Shown here in pieces: positions 9,401-18,243 of a stretch of DNA of 27,500 nt. A program made the position numbers and the translations under genes. Below the pieces are notes generated by a model. The model was not told the origin of the DNA and searched no databases. It saw nothing but the letters and a program-made list of their open reading frames with translations. The stretch is taken from NCBI GenBank assembly GCA_963575745.1, contig CAUYUJ010007437.1:1-27500 (forward strand), written 5' to 3'. This DNA comes from Prorocentrum cordatum. Lineage: Eukaryota > Sar > Dinophyceae > Prorocentrales > Prorocentraceae. Within the stretch, counting starts at the first letter, position 1. Each line of letters begins with the position of its first letter.

Positions 9401-9945
9401 TGTGATTTTTGCATGACATATATCGTTTTTTCGGTGGTGGAGTTGTGTTTTTATATGTGTTTTGATTTTTTTTTCAGTTATCCATGTTTTTTTTGGCCTG
9501 CGCGCTTTGTGTTTGCATTGTTATGTGTTGTTTTTTTTGTTTGTTTGTTCCTAACGTTCAACGATGTGATGGCGCTTGGTTTGTCCTTCATGGCTTTTGA
9601 AAATAAAGAAGCCCCCGCGCAAGTAACATGCAGCATGAACCGTCGGTTGCTCTCAAAGCCCCTTGAGGCTCATGGGAGCAATGAACTTCCGCAATGGAAG
9701 GCACGCGTGTTCTTACATCCGCACGAGCGGCAGCAGTAAAACATATGTTTGTGCATGGAAATCTGAAGGCAGGTTGCGTGGATGCTGTCCTGTTTGGGCA
9801 AGCTGCCATGGGAAAAAGCCCATGGGGCCAGGGCCTGGGGGATGGTCCTGTTCTGTGAGGTACGTCCTGAAGGGGTTTCCCAGGGCGAGGTCAAGTCATG
9901 ATCTGAGTGGCCCCGAAGCCCCTTAAAGCGAGTTCCACCACAACA
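9401..9945. other. T-rich tract then unique DNA, no supportable gene
   Basis: 9401-9560 is T-rich (runs of 6-9 T). The rest has normal composition. A frame from the ATG at 9569 to the stop at 9737-9739 reads 56 codons but shows no family features. CCATGGG-AAAAAG-CCCATGG near 9808-9827 is a small perfect hairpin. Confidence 0.5.
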
Positions 9946-10100
9946 AATTCAACTAATTCGAAAAAGGTGCGCCCCAACTAATTCAACTAGTTCAACTAAC
10001 TCCGACCTGCGCGCATCAACTAATTCAACTAGTTCAACAATGCCCGAATGCACCCCAACTATTTCACCTGACTCAACCATGTTCGAAGTGCGACCCAAGC
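9946..10100. repeat. AACTAATTCAACTAGTTC repeat
   Basis: A 22-nt direct repeat beginning CAACTAATTCAACTAG is exact at 9975-9996 and 10017-10038 (42-bp spacing). Partial copies lie at about 9946 and 10058. AACTAGTT inside it is a palindrome. Confidence 0.75.
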
Positions 10101-10229
10101 AATATTCAACGTCCTCAAATCGAGAACTCTTAATCTTAACCATCCGAAAAAACATGTTAACCATACATAACAAATACATAATAGATTATGCTAATACATT
10201 ATGCTAATACACTATGCTAACACACTACG

Positions 10230-10675
10230 CATAGGGTATAGCATAGTGAATAGCATAGTGTATCGCATAGTGTATAGCATACTGTATAGCATAGTGTATA
10301 CCATAGTGTATATCATAGTGTATATCATAGTGCATAACATTGTGTGTCAGCATAGTGTATAGCATAGTGTATAGCATACTGTGTTAGCATAGTGTATATC
10401 ATAGTGTATATCATACTGTATAGCATAGTGTGTTAGCATAGTGTATATCATAGTGTGTAAGCATATTGTATAGCATAGTGTGAAGCATCGTTGGTAGCAT
10501 AGTGTATAGCATAGTGTATAGCATAGTGTATAGCATGGTGTAAAGCATACTGTGTTATCATAGTGTATAGCATAGTGTGTTAGCATATTGTATAGCATAG
10601 TGTATAGCATAGTGTATAGCATAGTGTGTTAGCATAGTGTGTTAGCATAGTGTGTTAGCATAGTGTGTTAGCACG
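10230..10675 (-). repeat. Inverted block of the 12/13-bp satellite
   Basis: About 35 units in the opposite orientation to both flanks. The right junction (TTAGCACGTACACTATG near 10668-10686) is itself nearly palindromic. The block could pair with either flank to make a very long, imperfect hairpin. Confidence 0.88.
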
Positions 10676-11086
10676 TACACTATGATAATACACTATGCTA
10701 TTACACTACGTTCATACGCAACGCGAATACACTACGCTAACACAGTATGCTAGCACACTCTGCTAATACACTATGCTATCACCCTGTGTCAATACACTCT
10801 GCTAATACACTCTGCTATCACTCCATGCTAGTACACTATGCTAATACGCTATGCTAATACACTATGCTAATACACTATGCTAATACACTATGCTAATACA
10901 CTGTGCTAATACACTGTGCTAATACACTATGCTAATACACTATGCTAATACACTATGCTAATACACTATGCTAATACACTATGCTAATACACTATGCTAA
11001 TACACTTCAATACATTACACTAACAGATTGATACACTTTGCTAATACATTATCACTAAATGAGTGCTTCCGCCATGTTTAGAATTG

Positions 11087-11130
11087 TAGATCGTTGTGTC
11101 AACGTCCTGCCGTGCGATGGACACCGTGCT
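11087..11130. repeat. Interspersed module 1, copy a
   Basis: TAGATCGTTGTGTCAACGTC followed by CTGCCGTGCGATGGACACCG interrupts the 13-bp satellite. Related copies are at 11250-11309 and 11699-11760. Confidence 0.7.
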
Positions 11131-11249
11131 AATACATTATGCTAATACACTATGCTAATACACTATGCTAAAACACTACGCTAATACACTATGCTAATAC
11201 AGTGCATACACTGTGCTAATACACCATGCTGATCCACTAATCTAATACA

Positions 11250-11309
11250 CTCTACTAAGACATTGTGTATCATGGCATCGACGTCTGACCGTGCGGTGGA
11301 GACTGTGCT
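11250..11309. repeat. Interspersed module 1, copy b
   Basis: CTACTAAGACATTGTGTATC, then a GTCTGACCGTGCGGTGGA segment, then return to satellite. Confidence 0.75.
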
Positions 11310-11435
11310 TATGCAAATACACTATGCTACTACACTGTGCTAATACAGTATGCAAATACACTACGCTAATACACTAAGCTGGTACACCATGCAAATACGC
11401 TGTGCTAATACATTGTGCCAATAGTATGCTAATAC

Positions 11436-11480
11436 TTTTACCCTTGTGTATCATTGTGTCTCGCTGTGCTAATAAACTAT
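11436..11480. repeat. Interspersed module 2, copy a
   Basis: TTTTACCCTTGTGTATCATT followed by GTGCTAATAAACTATGC. A second copy is at 11929-11964. Confidence 0.65.
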
Positions 11481-11698
11481 GCTAATACATTACACTATGC
11501 TGACACACTATGCTGATACACTACGCTGATACACTATGCGAATACACTTAGCTAATACACTATGCTAACACACTATGCTAACACACTATGCTAATACACG
11601 ATGCTAATACACTATGCTTATACACTATGCTAATACACTATGCTAATACACTATGCTACTACAGCGCAAACGCTATGCAAAATTACTACGCGAATACA

Positions 11699-11760
11699 CT
11701 CTACTAAGACATTGTGTATCATTGTGTCATTGTTTGCCTTGTGCGTTGGACATTATGCTA
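11699..11760. repeat. Interspersed module 1, copy c
   Basis: Starts with the same CTACTAAGACATTGTGTATC as copy b, then diverges to GCCTTGTGCGTTGGACATTA. The distance from copy b is about 449 bp. Confidence 0.75.
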
Positions 11761-11928
11761 AAAAACTATGTTGAACACACTATGCTAATACACTATGCGA
11801 ATACCCGATGCTGATACACTATGCTAATACACTATGCGAATACACTATGCTAGTACACTATGCTAATACACGATGCTAATACACTATGCTAACGCTATGC
11901 TAACACACTCGAGCACATTACTCTAACA

Positions 11929-11964
11929 GTTTTACCCTTGCGTAGCATTGGGCTAATAAACTAT
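11929..11964. repeat. Interspersed module 2, copy b
   Basis: TTTTACCCTTGCGTAGCATT followed by GGGCTAATAAACTATGC, about 493 bp after copy a. Confidence 0.65.
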
Positions 11965-12012
11965 GCTAACACACTATGCTAATACATCATGCTATTACAT
12001 TATGCTAACAAC

Positions 12013-12330
12013 TATACTAATCCAGTCGCCGATGTATGCCTAGAGTGTTGGTTGGATTGCAGTGCCATTGCAGGGCATTCCAGAGCCTTTTGTAAGGTAT
12101 CCCAGGGCCGCTTGCAGGGCATTGCAAGGTATTGCAGGGTGGTTGAAGCCATATTGGGCCTTCTTCGAGCGCTCTTGGGCCACCATAGGGCCTCTCGGAA
12201 CTCTCCGACGCCTTCTTGGGGGTATCTTGGGCGCTTGCATGGGGGCCTCTTAGGTGCTCTTGGGGCTGTTTTTGGCCGCCTTGGGCCGCACGTGGCCACT
12301 CTTGGCGAGCAAATTGCCATAACCATTTGC
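12013..12330. other. Degenerate CTTGGG/GCATTGCAGGG spacer, no gene seen
   Basis: Repeated words GCATTGCAGGG (three near 12060-12140) and TCTTGGGC/CTTGGGG (six or more at 12150-12290) make this an irregular repeat. The same style of sequence returns at 15420-16165 and 24960-25290. An open frame crosses it but reflects the repeat. Confidence 0.5.
12316..12330. repeat. Direct repeat flanking the GT/G tract, left copy
   Basis: GCCATAACCATTTGC here and GCCATAACCATTGGC at 12471-12485 match at 14 of 15 bases and bracket a 140-bp segment ending in the poly-G tract. Confidence 0.6.
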
Positions 12331-12410
12331 GCCCAGGGGGCAGGGGTGGAGAAAGCGCGCGCGAGGCATCAATGCATCGGGGCTTCAGGGCCCATGTGTA
12401 TCAATGCATG

Positions 12411-12532
12411 TGTGTGTGTGTGCGTGTGTGTGTGTGGGGGGGGGGGGGGGGGTGGGGGGGGGGGGGGGGGGCCATAACCATTGGCATGGGGACGCAAGAG
12501 GAGCAGGGCTCACTTTCTAGCGCCGGCCACCG

Positions 12533-12565
<33 letters not shown>
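12411..12565. repeat. (GT)n, 36-nt poly-G and 33-nt poly-C tracts
   Basis: A GT run (12411-12435) leads into 35 G with a single T (12436-12471). After 61 bases come 33 uninterrupted C (12533-12565), then CAC triplets. Facing G and C tracts of this length could pair in one strand or form quadruplex and i-motif structures. Such runs are also error-prone in sequencing. Confidence 0.93.
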
Positions 12566-12803
12566 ACCACCACCACCACCACCACCACCCCCGCCCCCTT
12601 CCCCCCGCGCACCCAGCCCCCGCCCCCCCCTCCCCTCCCCTCACCCACGCACCCCAGTGTCTCATAGTGCCTCTGGGTCCCAGGGGGAGGGGGGGGGGGG
12701 AAGGGGGGCGGGGTTATGCGCATAGGCCGCCATGCCCGAATGATGGCATCCCCTGGGGCCCCATCGCGCGCGCGTGTTCGCAGCTGTTCGAGGTCGTTCA
12801 GCC
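12566..12803. other. C-rich then G-rich leader region before gene A
   Basis: (CAC)n, C-rich DNA, a G run at about 12684-12713, then normal sequence. No promoter element is identifiable. GTTCAG|CC lies just before the ATG at 12804 and could serve as a trans-splice acceptor. Confidence 0.4.
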
Positions 12804-15133
12804 ATGTCCGCATATTGCATATTATCCTCGTTTTGCTTGCTGGCGCTTGCGCCGCTCATCGTGTTCTTCTCGATGGCAGACGAACCATTCAAAGATGCGT
12901 TGCAGAAGTTTGGAGCCGCGGCGTGGAACAGTAAAACGGAAATGATGCTTAGCGCCTCCACCAAGGACGCTACGCTCAAGTCGGAGGCCGATGCTCTCGT
13001 CGACTCATTGTTGACTAACGATCTGGCGTACACAGAGTGGCTCACGGCAGAAAAAGTGTGCCCTCACGTGAACAATCGTTTCGATTCTATCATTCACCCG
13101 CCTCACGCCCATTGGGTTGGAAAAAACATCGCAGTTGACGGGTGGAGTTGGCACGAAGTGCAAGGCAAGGCTCGTGCCATCGAGCGCCCCCCTGGCGCGG
13201 CAGCAAAGCAAGATTTGGACAAGGTGCAGGCAACCATCTCAAGTTGTGGCGGTACGCTTGGAGATATCAAGCCGCATGGCCTCAGGGCATTTACAGTAAG
13301 TTGTTCCCACACGATGGCGTGGATCTGGGCCGTGGAAAGCGGCGCGAGCCCGACGGCCGATTCGGTGGAATACGCAATCAACGGAAAGCTTAGCAAGGAC
13401 AGGTTGTGCGAGCTGTCGCCATCGATGTCCCAGCCGTTTGAGAAAGGGCTGCCCTTTGTCATAGTGAGGCACGAAGTAGCTAGTGCGTGCCCGATGATCG
13501 CCGCCTTCCTTCAGGAAGCGGGCAACGTCGGCAATCGGATCAGGAAAGACCCATCTATCATGCAAGTTCTCTTCCAACTGCATGCCAGGGCCGTGACGAA
13601 CACCAAATTGCAGGGCAAGCCGAACTGGGACGGTATAGCCAAACAAATGGATAGCTTTCGGCCCGATCTGGCAGGGCAAATGTCAAATCTTTGTAAGTTT
13701 GTGGGGAGCTGGGCGGGCGGGCCGACCCTATCCATCTTAAAGATTTGGACATGTTCGGGAAACAGCTCAAATTCCAGCGCGATCTGTCGCCAGCCACACT
13801 TGTTTTGTTCAAGGATCTACCATTTGCCAAGATGCCAAGTTGGATCTTCATGCGTCTTAAAGCGTGCCAGTCGGCGCCCGAAAACTTTGTAGTCAAAGGC
13901 GAATGCAAACTATTCAACCGCGTGGACACGCGGGCAATGACTGGCAACCTTATGCCGCATATAACAGAAGCAGTCGCCAGATACACCAAAGGCCGAGATT
14001 GGCTGGTCAGCCTTGGCGTCGATGAGGGGGCAATCGCGAAGCATTCAGGCGAGTTCGCAGTGAAGCTGGTCATGCACGTGTGCAGCAAGAGGTCAAAGAG
14101 TCGGAAACAGTTCAAGTCAATCGAAGAGATATGCGATGATTTCGTTCGATGCGTGGCCGACGCGGTGAAGGATCCCAAAGTAAAGGCGCCGTGGCAGAGC
14201 GAATCCAGTGACAGTGGCAAGTCGGGCGCAGCATTCCGTGAGTTTTCAGGAAATGCATTCGACCCGTCTTCGCTGGCAGCTATGGGGTTCGTTCCGGAGG
14301 TGCGCGCGACGACCAGCAGCCGCAAAGGCGAGACATGCAAGTTGGACTCCGTGGGCGCGGAGTGCGTTCTGGTTCTCGTGAACGACAGCGGCAGGATCCC
14401 CGTGAAGCTAAAGGTGTCAGCCGCCGATGTGGCCGACAGCTGGTCCACCATCACGCAACCTGAGCATAAGGTGGTCGTTCAAACAAAGGATCTTCAGTCG
14501 CCGCATGGCCACTCAGACAGCTTGGCGGAATGCACAAAGGCTGTTGCGAGGCTGGCGCTTGAGAAGGCGTTCATCGAGCACCAGTCGGTAGCGTACAATG
14601 GCGGTGGGGATGCAGGTTTCGAGGTGCAGTTGAAACCGCAGAGGTCCGTGTTCACCAAGTCCGCCTATGCGAAAGGTAAGCTCGTGCTGGTCCCTTTCTC
14701 GACTTCGGTTTCGGCCCTCTCTAAGGACGGCCCAAATGGCTCCGTCTGCCTAGGCTGCCCTAGGGATGCGTCTGGCAAGGTTCAGGCGTTTGTTTCTCAG
14801 CGCTGCGACTACGCGCACGGGGAGACCGTATCGGGCTGCCACTCCAAGGAGGTGGTGCCGTTCGTGGCGCCGTTCTGGTGCGTGAAGCCCGAGGGGGACA
14901 GTGCCTCCGCCAACATGCAGGTCAGCCACATCCGCATCCTAGTCGGGGCTGGGAGTAGCCTTTCCGACGGCGGAGACGCCTTCGTGGACGTCCCAGTGTT
15001 CACGAACAAGTCCAGCTTGAAGGCTGGCGATGAGTTGAGGGTGTTTGACCAAGATCGGGCAGCCTTGAGCAAGGCCAAAACCAAGAAGAGGGGCGTCGAC
15101 GCCTCTGGGGGCACGGCGAAGAGACATCGGTAG
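12804..15133 (+). CDS. Gene A: large protein of unknown function, possible intron
   Basis: The left part (12804-13692) and right part (to the TAG at 15131-15133) are both well-formed coding sequence but in different frames. Model 1 removes a 50-nt intron, 13693-13742 (GTAAGT...TTAAAG, phase 1), giving 759 aa. Model 2 is a one-base indel near 13740 joining ...LSILK to DLDMFGKQLK, which reads just as naturally. The first ATG starts a hydrophobic stretch (residues 2-23, CILSSFCLLALAPLIVFF), possibly a signal peptide or anchor. The ATG at 12873 (MADEPFKDAL) would give a soluble protein of 736 aa. In the intron model, residues 632-662 carry Cys in a C-x2-C-x15-C-x10-C pattern, a possible metal site. 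Residues ~713-731 (VPVFTNKSSLKAGDELRVF) loosely recall the end of a SET domain. The tail (KAKTKKR...AKRHR) is basic. No family assignment is made. Confidence 0.8.
13693..13742 (+). other. Candidate 50-nt intron of gene A
   Basis: It starts with GTAAGT, a consensus donor, and ends TTAAAG. Removal restores the frame exactly. It is short for an intron, and a single-base error near AAAG would also restore the frame. Confidence 0.45.
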
Positions 15134-15732
15134 GCGGTTTGATTTGCATCTTAGGGCGGTTGCGAGCTCTGGTGCATCTATGCGCAGCTTGAGTTACATC
15201 CACGTTCCACGTTCGCAGATTTTTCTGTTGCACACGCCAATCTGAGAGTGACGTTGCGCGCGCTCCCAGCAGAGAAAACTATGTATTAATTGTTGGGGTG
15301 TGCGTGGTAAGTGCGGGAGGGCGGGGTCAGCTGGGGAGGTCGGAGGAGGGGGGGCGACGAACGATGCGTTGAACATTGCATTCGATGTCTCCGTCATCTG
15401 GCATGCCGCGCTCATCCATCTTGGGCGAGCTCTGGTCATCTTGGACGCCTATCGTGCCCTCTTGGACGGCCTTCTGCATGCTGGAAGCCATATTGGAAGC
15501 CGTTGCGGTGTTCTGCAGCCCCCATTTTTGGGCTGCGTTCGGCCAGGTTGGTGCGCGGCTGGGACTAGGTAGTTGCGTCGATTCCGCCTTATAGGGATCG
15601 CCGCCGACGCGGTGGCATCAGTGGGGCTCCCTGAGGGCTGATGGGGCGGAGAGGGGGGGGGATGGGGGAATGGGGGGGAAGGTGGTGGGCGGGGGTTCCC
15701 CCAGAGCCCACTGGAGCCAAATGGGAGCCACC
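15134..15732. other. Downstream spacer of gene A, no gene seen
   Basis: The 3' flank of gene A has no AATAAA near the stop. From 15415 the sequence is rich in ATCTTGGxxGCC-like words (CATCTTGGGCGAG, CATCTTGGACGCC, CTCTTGGACGGCC, CATATTGGAAGCC). 15640-15690 is G-rich. Confidence 0.55.
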
Positions 15733-16165
15733 CAGGGTGCTGCAAGAGTGCAAGTAGGGCCCCGTGTGGACCTCAAGCGGGCTCCGAAGCGACCCAAGCG
15801 GTGACCACAGCATCGTTTTAATGTTAGTGTGGCCATCCAGGGCTCTTAGGGCTCCTCCTGTGGTTAATTGTGGGCCCCGAGAGTGCTGCAGTGGGATGCC
15901 GCATAAAGCAACAGGAAGGCCCCGCGTAGCCCACAATCGGGCCCCGAGGTAGCACAACAGATCACCTTAAACTCGTTTTGGTTTCATGGTGGCCCTCCAG
16001 GGTGCTCTTGGGGCCCACAGAGGGTCTCCGCCTAGTCCCCCCAGATCATCTTGGAGCCTATTGGAAGCCCCGAGAGCGCTGCAATGGGGACCCGCAGAAC
16101 GCTATAAGAGGGCCCCGCGTGGACTCCAAGCGGGCCCCGACGCGACCCAAACGGTCACCTTAACA
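15733..16165. repeat. Diverged 160-195-bp repeat, about three copies
   Basis: GGCCCCGCGTGGACTCCAAG-type sequence occurs at 15757, 15917 and 16110, each followed by CGGGCYCCG and CGACCCAA-like words. Upstream of the last two lies GCCCCGAGAGYGCTGCARTG, and ATCACCTTAA or GTCACCTTAA ends them. The second and third copies align over about 97 bp (15872-15968 and 16067-16163). Confidence 0.75.
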
Positions 16166-16588
16166 TGCGGGGTCTGTTTAAAGTGACCTGAGTGGTCGCT
16201 TCGGTCGATCGATGGCTGTGTTTTGTCAGGGGTGTCTTGTCGACTTACCTACCTATCTGCATGTCTATTGATTCTTGCGTATATCAATATGTGCGCGTAG
16301 AAATACATATATACATCCGCCATTACATATGTACATACCATACATATCACGATCTATATATATATATATATATATGTCGATATACATACACATCTATATG
16401 CGTGCCTACCGATATACCTACATGTTTTCAGTATTTCGTCACATATTTGTGTATCTACATCCATCACTATATCCATCTGTCCAACGATCGGAACAACAGG
16501 GGGAACCCATTCCCGAAGGGGGGGAGAATTTGGCAGGAATGGGGGGCGACCCACACCACCGACGCCCATCTGGGCTGGAGGGGCCAGG
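16166..16588. other. Upstream region of gene B with (TA)n tract
   Basis: 16290-16460 is AT-rich with CATA and CATC words and a pure TA run at 16354-16375. 16490-16560 is G-rich. No separate gene is seen. Confidence 0.55.
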
Positions 16589-16639
16589 CACCCGCTCTCC
16601 CTCCCCCTCCCCCACGCCACCGCCGCTGCCACTCCGCAG
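16589..16639 (+). promoter_or_regulatory. Candidate spliced-leader acceptor of gene B
   Basis: A C/T-rich tract (CTCTCCCTCCCCCTCCCCC and following) ends in CCGCAG at 16634-16639, 31 nt before the ATG. In dinoflagellates nuclear mRNAs receive a 22-nt leader by trans-splicing at such acceptors. The call rests on position and composition only. Confidence 0.4.
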
Positions 16640-16670
16640 CCCGTGCTGATCAATCGTTGCGCACGCCACC

Positions 16671-17354
16671 ATGGCCGCCGCCGAGGCCAGTTTTGTCTTG
16701 CAAGCTAAGGTGGGCGGCGGTCACATACAGCAAGGCAAGCCGAAATGGAATGCAGAGCTCAAAACTGTCGATGGGGTGTATTTCTTTCATGCTTGCAAGG
16801 GCGACCCATCGTTCAAGCGTTTTGTGGGCAATGAGTTGGCCATGGTGGACGCTGTGGTTACTCTTAGAAACGATGCATTCGATACTGCAGTCAATGAGAA
16901 GGCGGTCGAGAGTGATCCCTTGGGGGATGCAGATGCGCCTGGCGACCCCCATGGCCAGAAGCGCAAGCGCAAGGAGATGGCAGACGATGTTCCAGCAACG
17001 TTCGACGTGGTGGTCAAGACAGCCGAAGGCAACGAGTCCATAGTCAAAGTCCTGTCTGATTGGAACCCCCAGAGCTCTCCATGGATCGAGCTGTCGACCA
17101 CCAACTTGAACTTGCTGCTGGTGAAGCCCCACCCTTCCCTCGTTGAGTTCGTGCCGACGATCGATGACAAGACTGCGAAGTGGTGGGCGTCTCGCCATTG
17201 CGTGTACTGCAGGTACTTCGACGCCGCGAAGCAGAAGACAAGGTTCCACTCCTTGCCCGTCCCCCGCAGCAATGACCCCGACTTCGTGCAGCCCAAGGCT
17301 AACGAGGCGACGGCCGCTCTCGCGCAGTTCTGCAAGGACGCCAGCGAAGAATGA
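16671..17354 (+). CDS. Gene B: 227-aa protein of unknown function
   Basis: A clean single-exon frame from CACCATGG (a good initiation context) to the TGA at 17352-17354. Composition is that of a soluble globular protein: no signal peptide or membrane segment. Residues 1-50 include GGGHIQQGKPKWNAELK and VYFFHACKGDPSFKRFVGNE. Residues ~97-101 are KRKRK, a possible nuclear signal, inside an acidic linker. Residues ~105-165 look like a beta-rich domain (FDVVVKTAEGNESIVKVLSDW). Residues ~171-183 (WWASRHCVYCRYF) contain a C-x2-C pair; only two Cys are close together, so a zinc site would need partners elsewhere. I do not recognise the family. It lies between gene A and gene C on the same strand, followed 8 nt later by an A-rich tract. 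Confidence 0.85.
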   Translation: MAAAEASFVLQAKVGGGHIQQGKPKWNAELKTVDGVYFFHACKGDPSFKRFVGNELAMVDAVVTLRNDAFDTAVNEKAVESDPLGDADAPGDPHGQKRKRKEMADDVPATFDVVVKTAEGNESIVKVLSDWNPQSSPWIELSTTNLNLLLVKPHPSLVEFVPTIDDKTAKWWASRHCVYCRYFDAAKQKTRFHSLPVPRSNDPDFVQPKANEATAALAQFCKDASEE

Positions 17355-17362
17355 ATAGTACA

Positions 17363-17472
17363 ACAAAAACAAAACAAAGAAAATAAACAATAACAAACAA
17401 GAAAAAGATAAAAAGAAGAAAAAAAAAAGAACAAATAAAAAAAAAATAAAAGCAGAAAAAAAAAGGCCAGAG
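17363..17472 (+). repeat. A-rich tract directly after gene B
   Basis: It starts 8 nt after the stop codon. It is mostly A (runs of 8-10) with scattered C, G and T. Position and strand fit a decayed poly(A) tail of a retroposed copy of gene B, which has no intron; a 3' untranslated low-complexity run is the alternative. Confidence 0.8.
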
Positions 17473-17566
17473 CCGCCATCGGCAGGTGTCGGTTCGCCCG
17501 CAGGTGGCCAGTGAGCGTGGCAGTTGGTTAGCATGGCGCGTGCAGGTTTGTCAGCAGCAGGGCATT

Positions 17567-17587
17567 GCGAGCGTGCTCGCGAGCTGC
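17567..17587. repeat. Partial copy of the GCGAGCATGCTCGC palindrome
   Basis: GCGAGCGTGCTCGC followed by GAGCTGC matches 17798-17818 at 20 of 21 bases, 231 bp away. Confidence 0.7.
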
Positions 17588-17790
17588 CCTCGATGGGGAT
17601 CACGTGGTAGCCCGATAGGGTGCGAGCTGCCCAGCCGCTAGTTGCTCCCAGACGTTGTGCGCATCAGAGAAGCATCGTCACCATCATCATTCACCATTAT
17701 CGTCACTATGGGTGGATATGTTGCAACATCGTCGTAACATTCACAATACTCATCACCATGCTCGTCAGCTGTACGACCGTGCACGGCCGC

Positions 17791-17818
17791 GCAGCTCGCG
17801 AGCATGCTCGCGAGCTGC
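17791..17818. repeat. Perfect 28-nt palindrome
   Basis: Its left half is GCAGCTCGCGAGCA and its right half is the exact reverse complement. The inner 14 nt, GCGAGCATGCTCGC, also occurs alone at 24433-24446. Confidence 0.9.
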
Positions 17819-18187
17819 ACGTGCCCTCTCCGACTCCCACTCGTACCGCCCCCACTACCATGGACCCCCCATTCCGAGCCATGCTTTAACATGCCATGAC
17901 TCGCTCTTTCAAGACGGCTCCAAGTGGCGCACGAGAGCTCCAATGAGCCCCACAAGAGGCCCACGTCCTTACAACGCGCAGGGGGAACTATACTGTTTGC
18001 AGCGTCTTGGCGTTCCGAGGCCTGGCGGTGGCTCCAATAAGACACAAGATGGCCCCAAGGCATGCCACATAGAGCCCCTAATCTGGCACCGTAATCATCA
18101 TAACCCCTACCCTGCAGCATCAGCATCGCCACTCCCAGCGCCAGCCTCATCTTGCTCCTCCTCGTCCTCGCCCTCGAGGCCCCCAGT

Positions 18188-18209
18188 CCCGCTGCCATTT
18201 TGGCTAATG
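18188..18209 (+). other. Possible decayed spliced-leader copy upstream of gene C
   Basis: It contains GCCATTTTGGCT, an exact 12-nt match to the core of the dinoflagellate spliced leader, with CCG in register upstream. About 17 of 22 positions agree overall. It ends 34 nt before the gene C ATG. The 12-nt core could be chance; position and strand make a retroposed-transcript relic plausible. Confidence 0.4.
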
Positions 18210-18243
18210 AGGCGGCGCGCCCAGCGGGGCCGACCGCGTCCCG

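Larger units (their letters stand above)
10172..12012. repeat. 12/13-bp satellite (ATGCTAATACACT)n with a strand-inverted block
   Basis: The 13-bp word ATGCTAATACACT and variants fill most of 1.8 kb. At 10172-10229 and from about 10676 to 12012 it reads in the + direction. Between about 10230 and 10675 it reads as the reverse complement (AGCATAGTGTAT, AGCATAGTGTGTT). The inverted block favours a 12-bp variant and the + blocks the 13-bp variant. Longer non-satellite modules interrupt the right half. Confidence 0.93.
17473..18187. other. Spacer between genes B and C, no gene seen
   Basis: Contains CAT/ATC-rich DNA (17660-17760), two palindromic elements (17567-17587 and 17791-17818) and GGCTCCAA-type words near 17930-18070 that look like the inverse of the TTGGAGCC family seen elsewhere. 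Frames are open on both strands but none has recognisable features. Confidence 0.5.

Noticed and set aside
9395-9739. Frame with hydrophobic start and a 56-codon part from the ATG at 9569
   Set aside because: The hydrophobic part comes from a T-rich tract and the remainder has no family or codon evidence.
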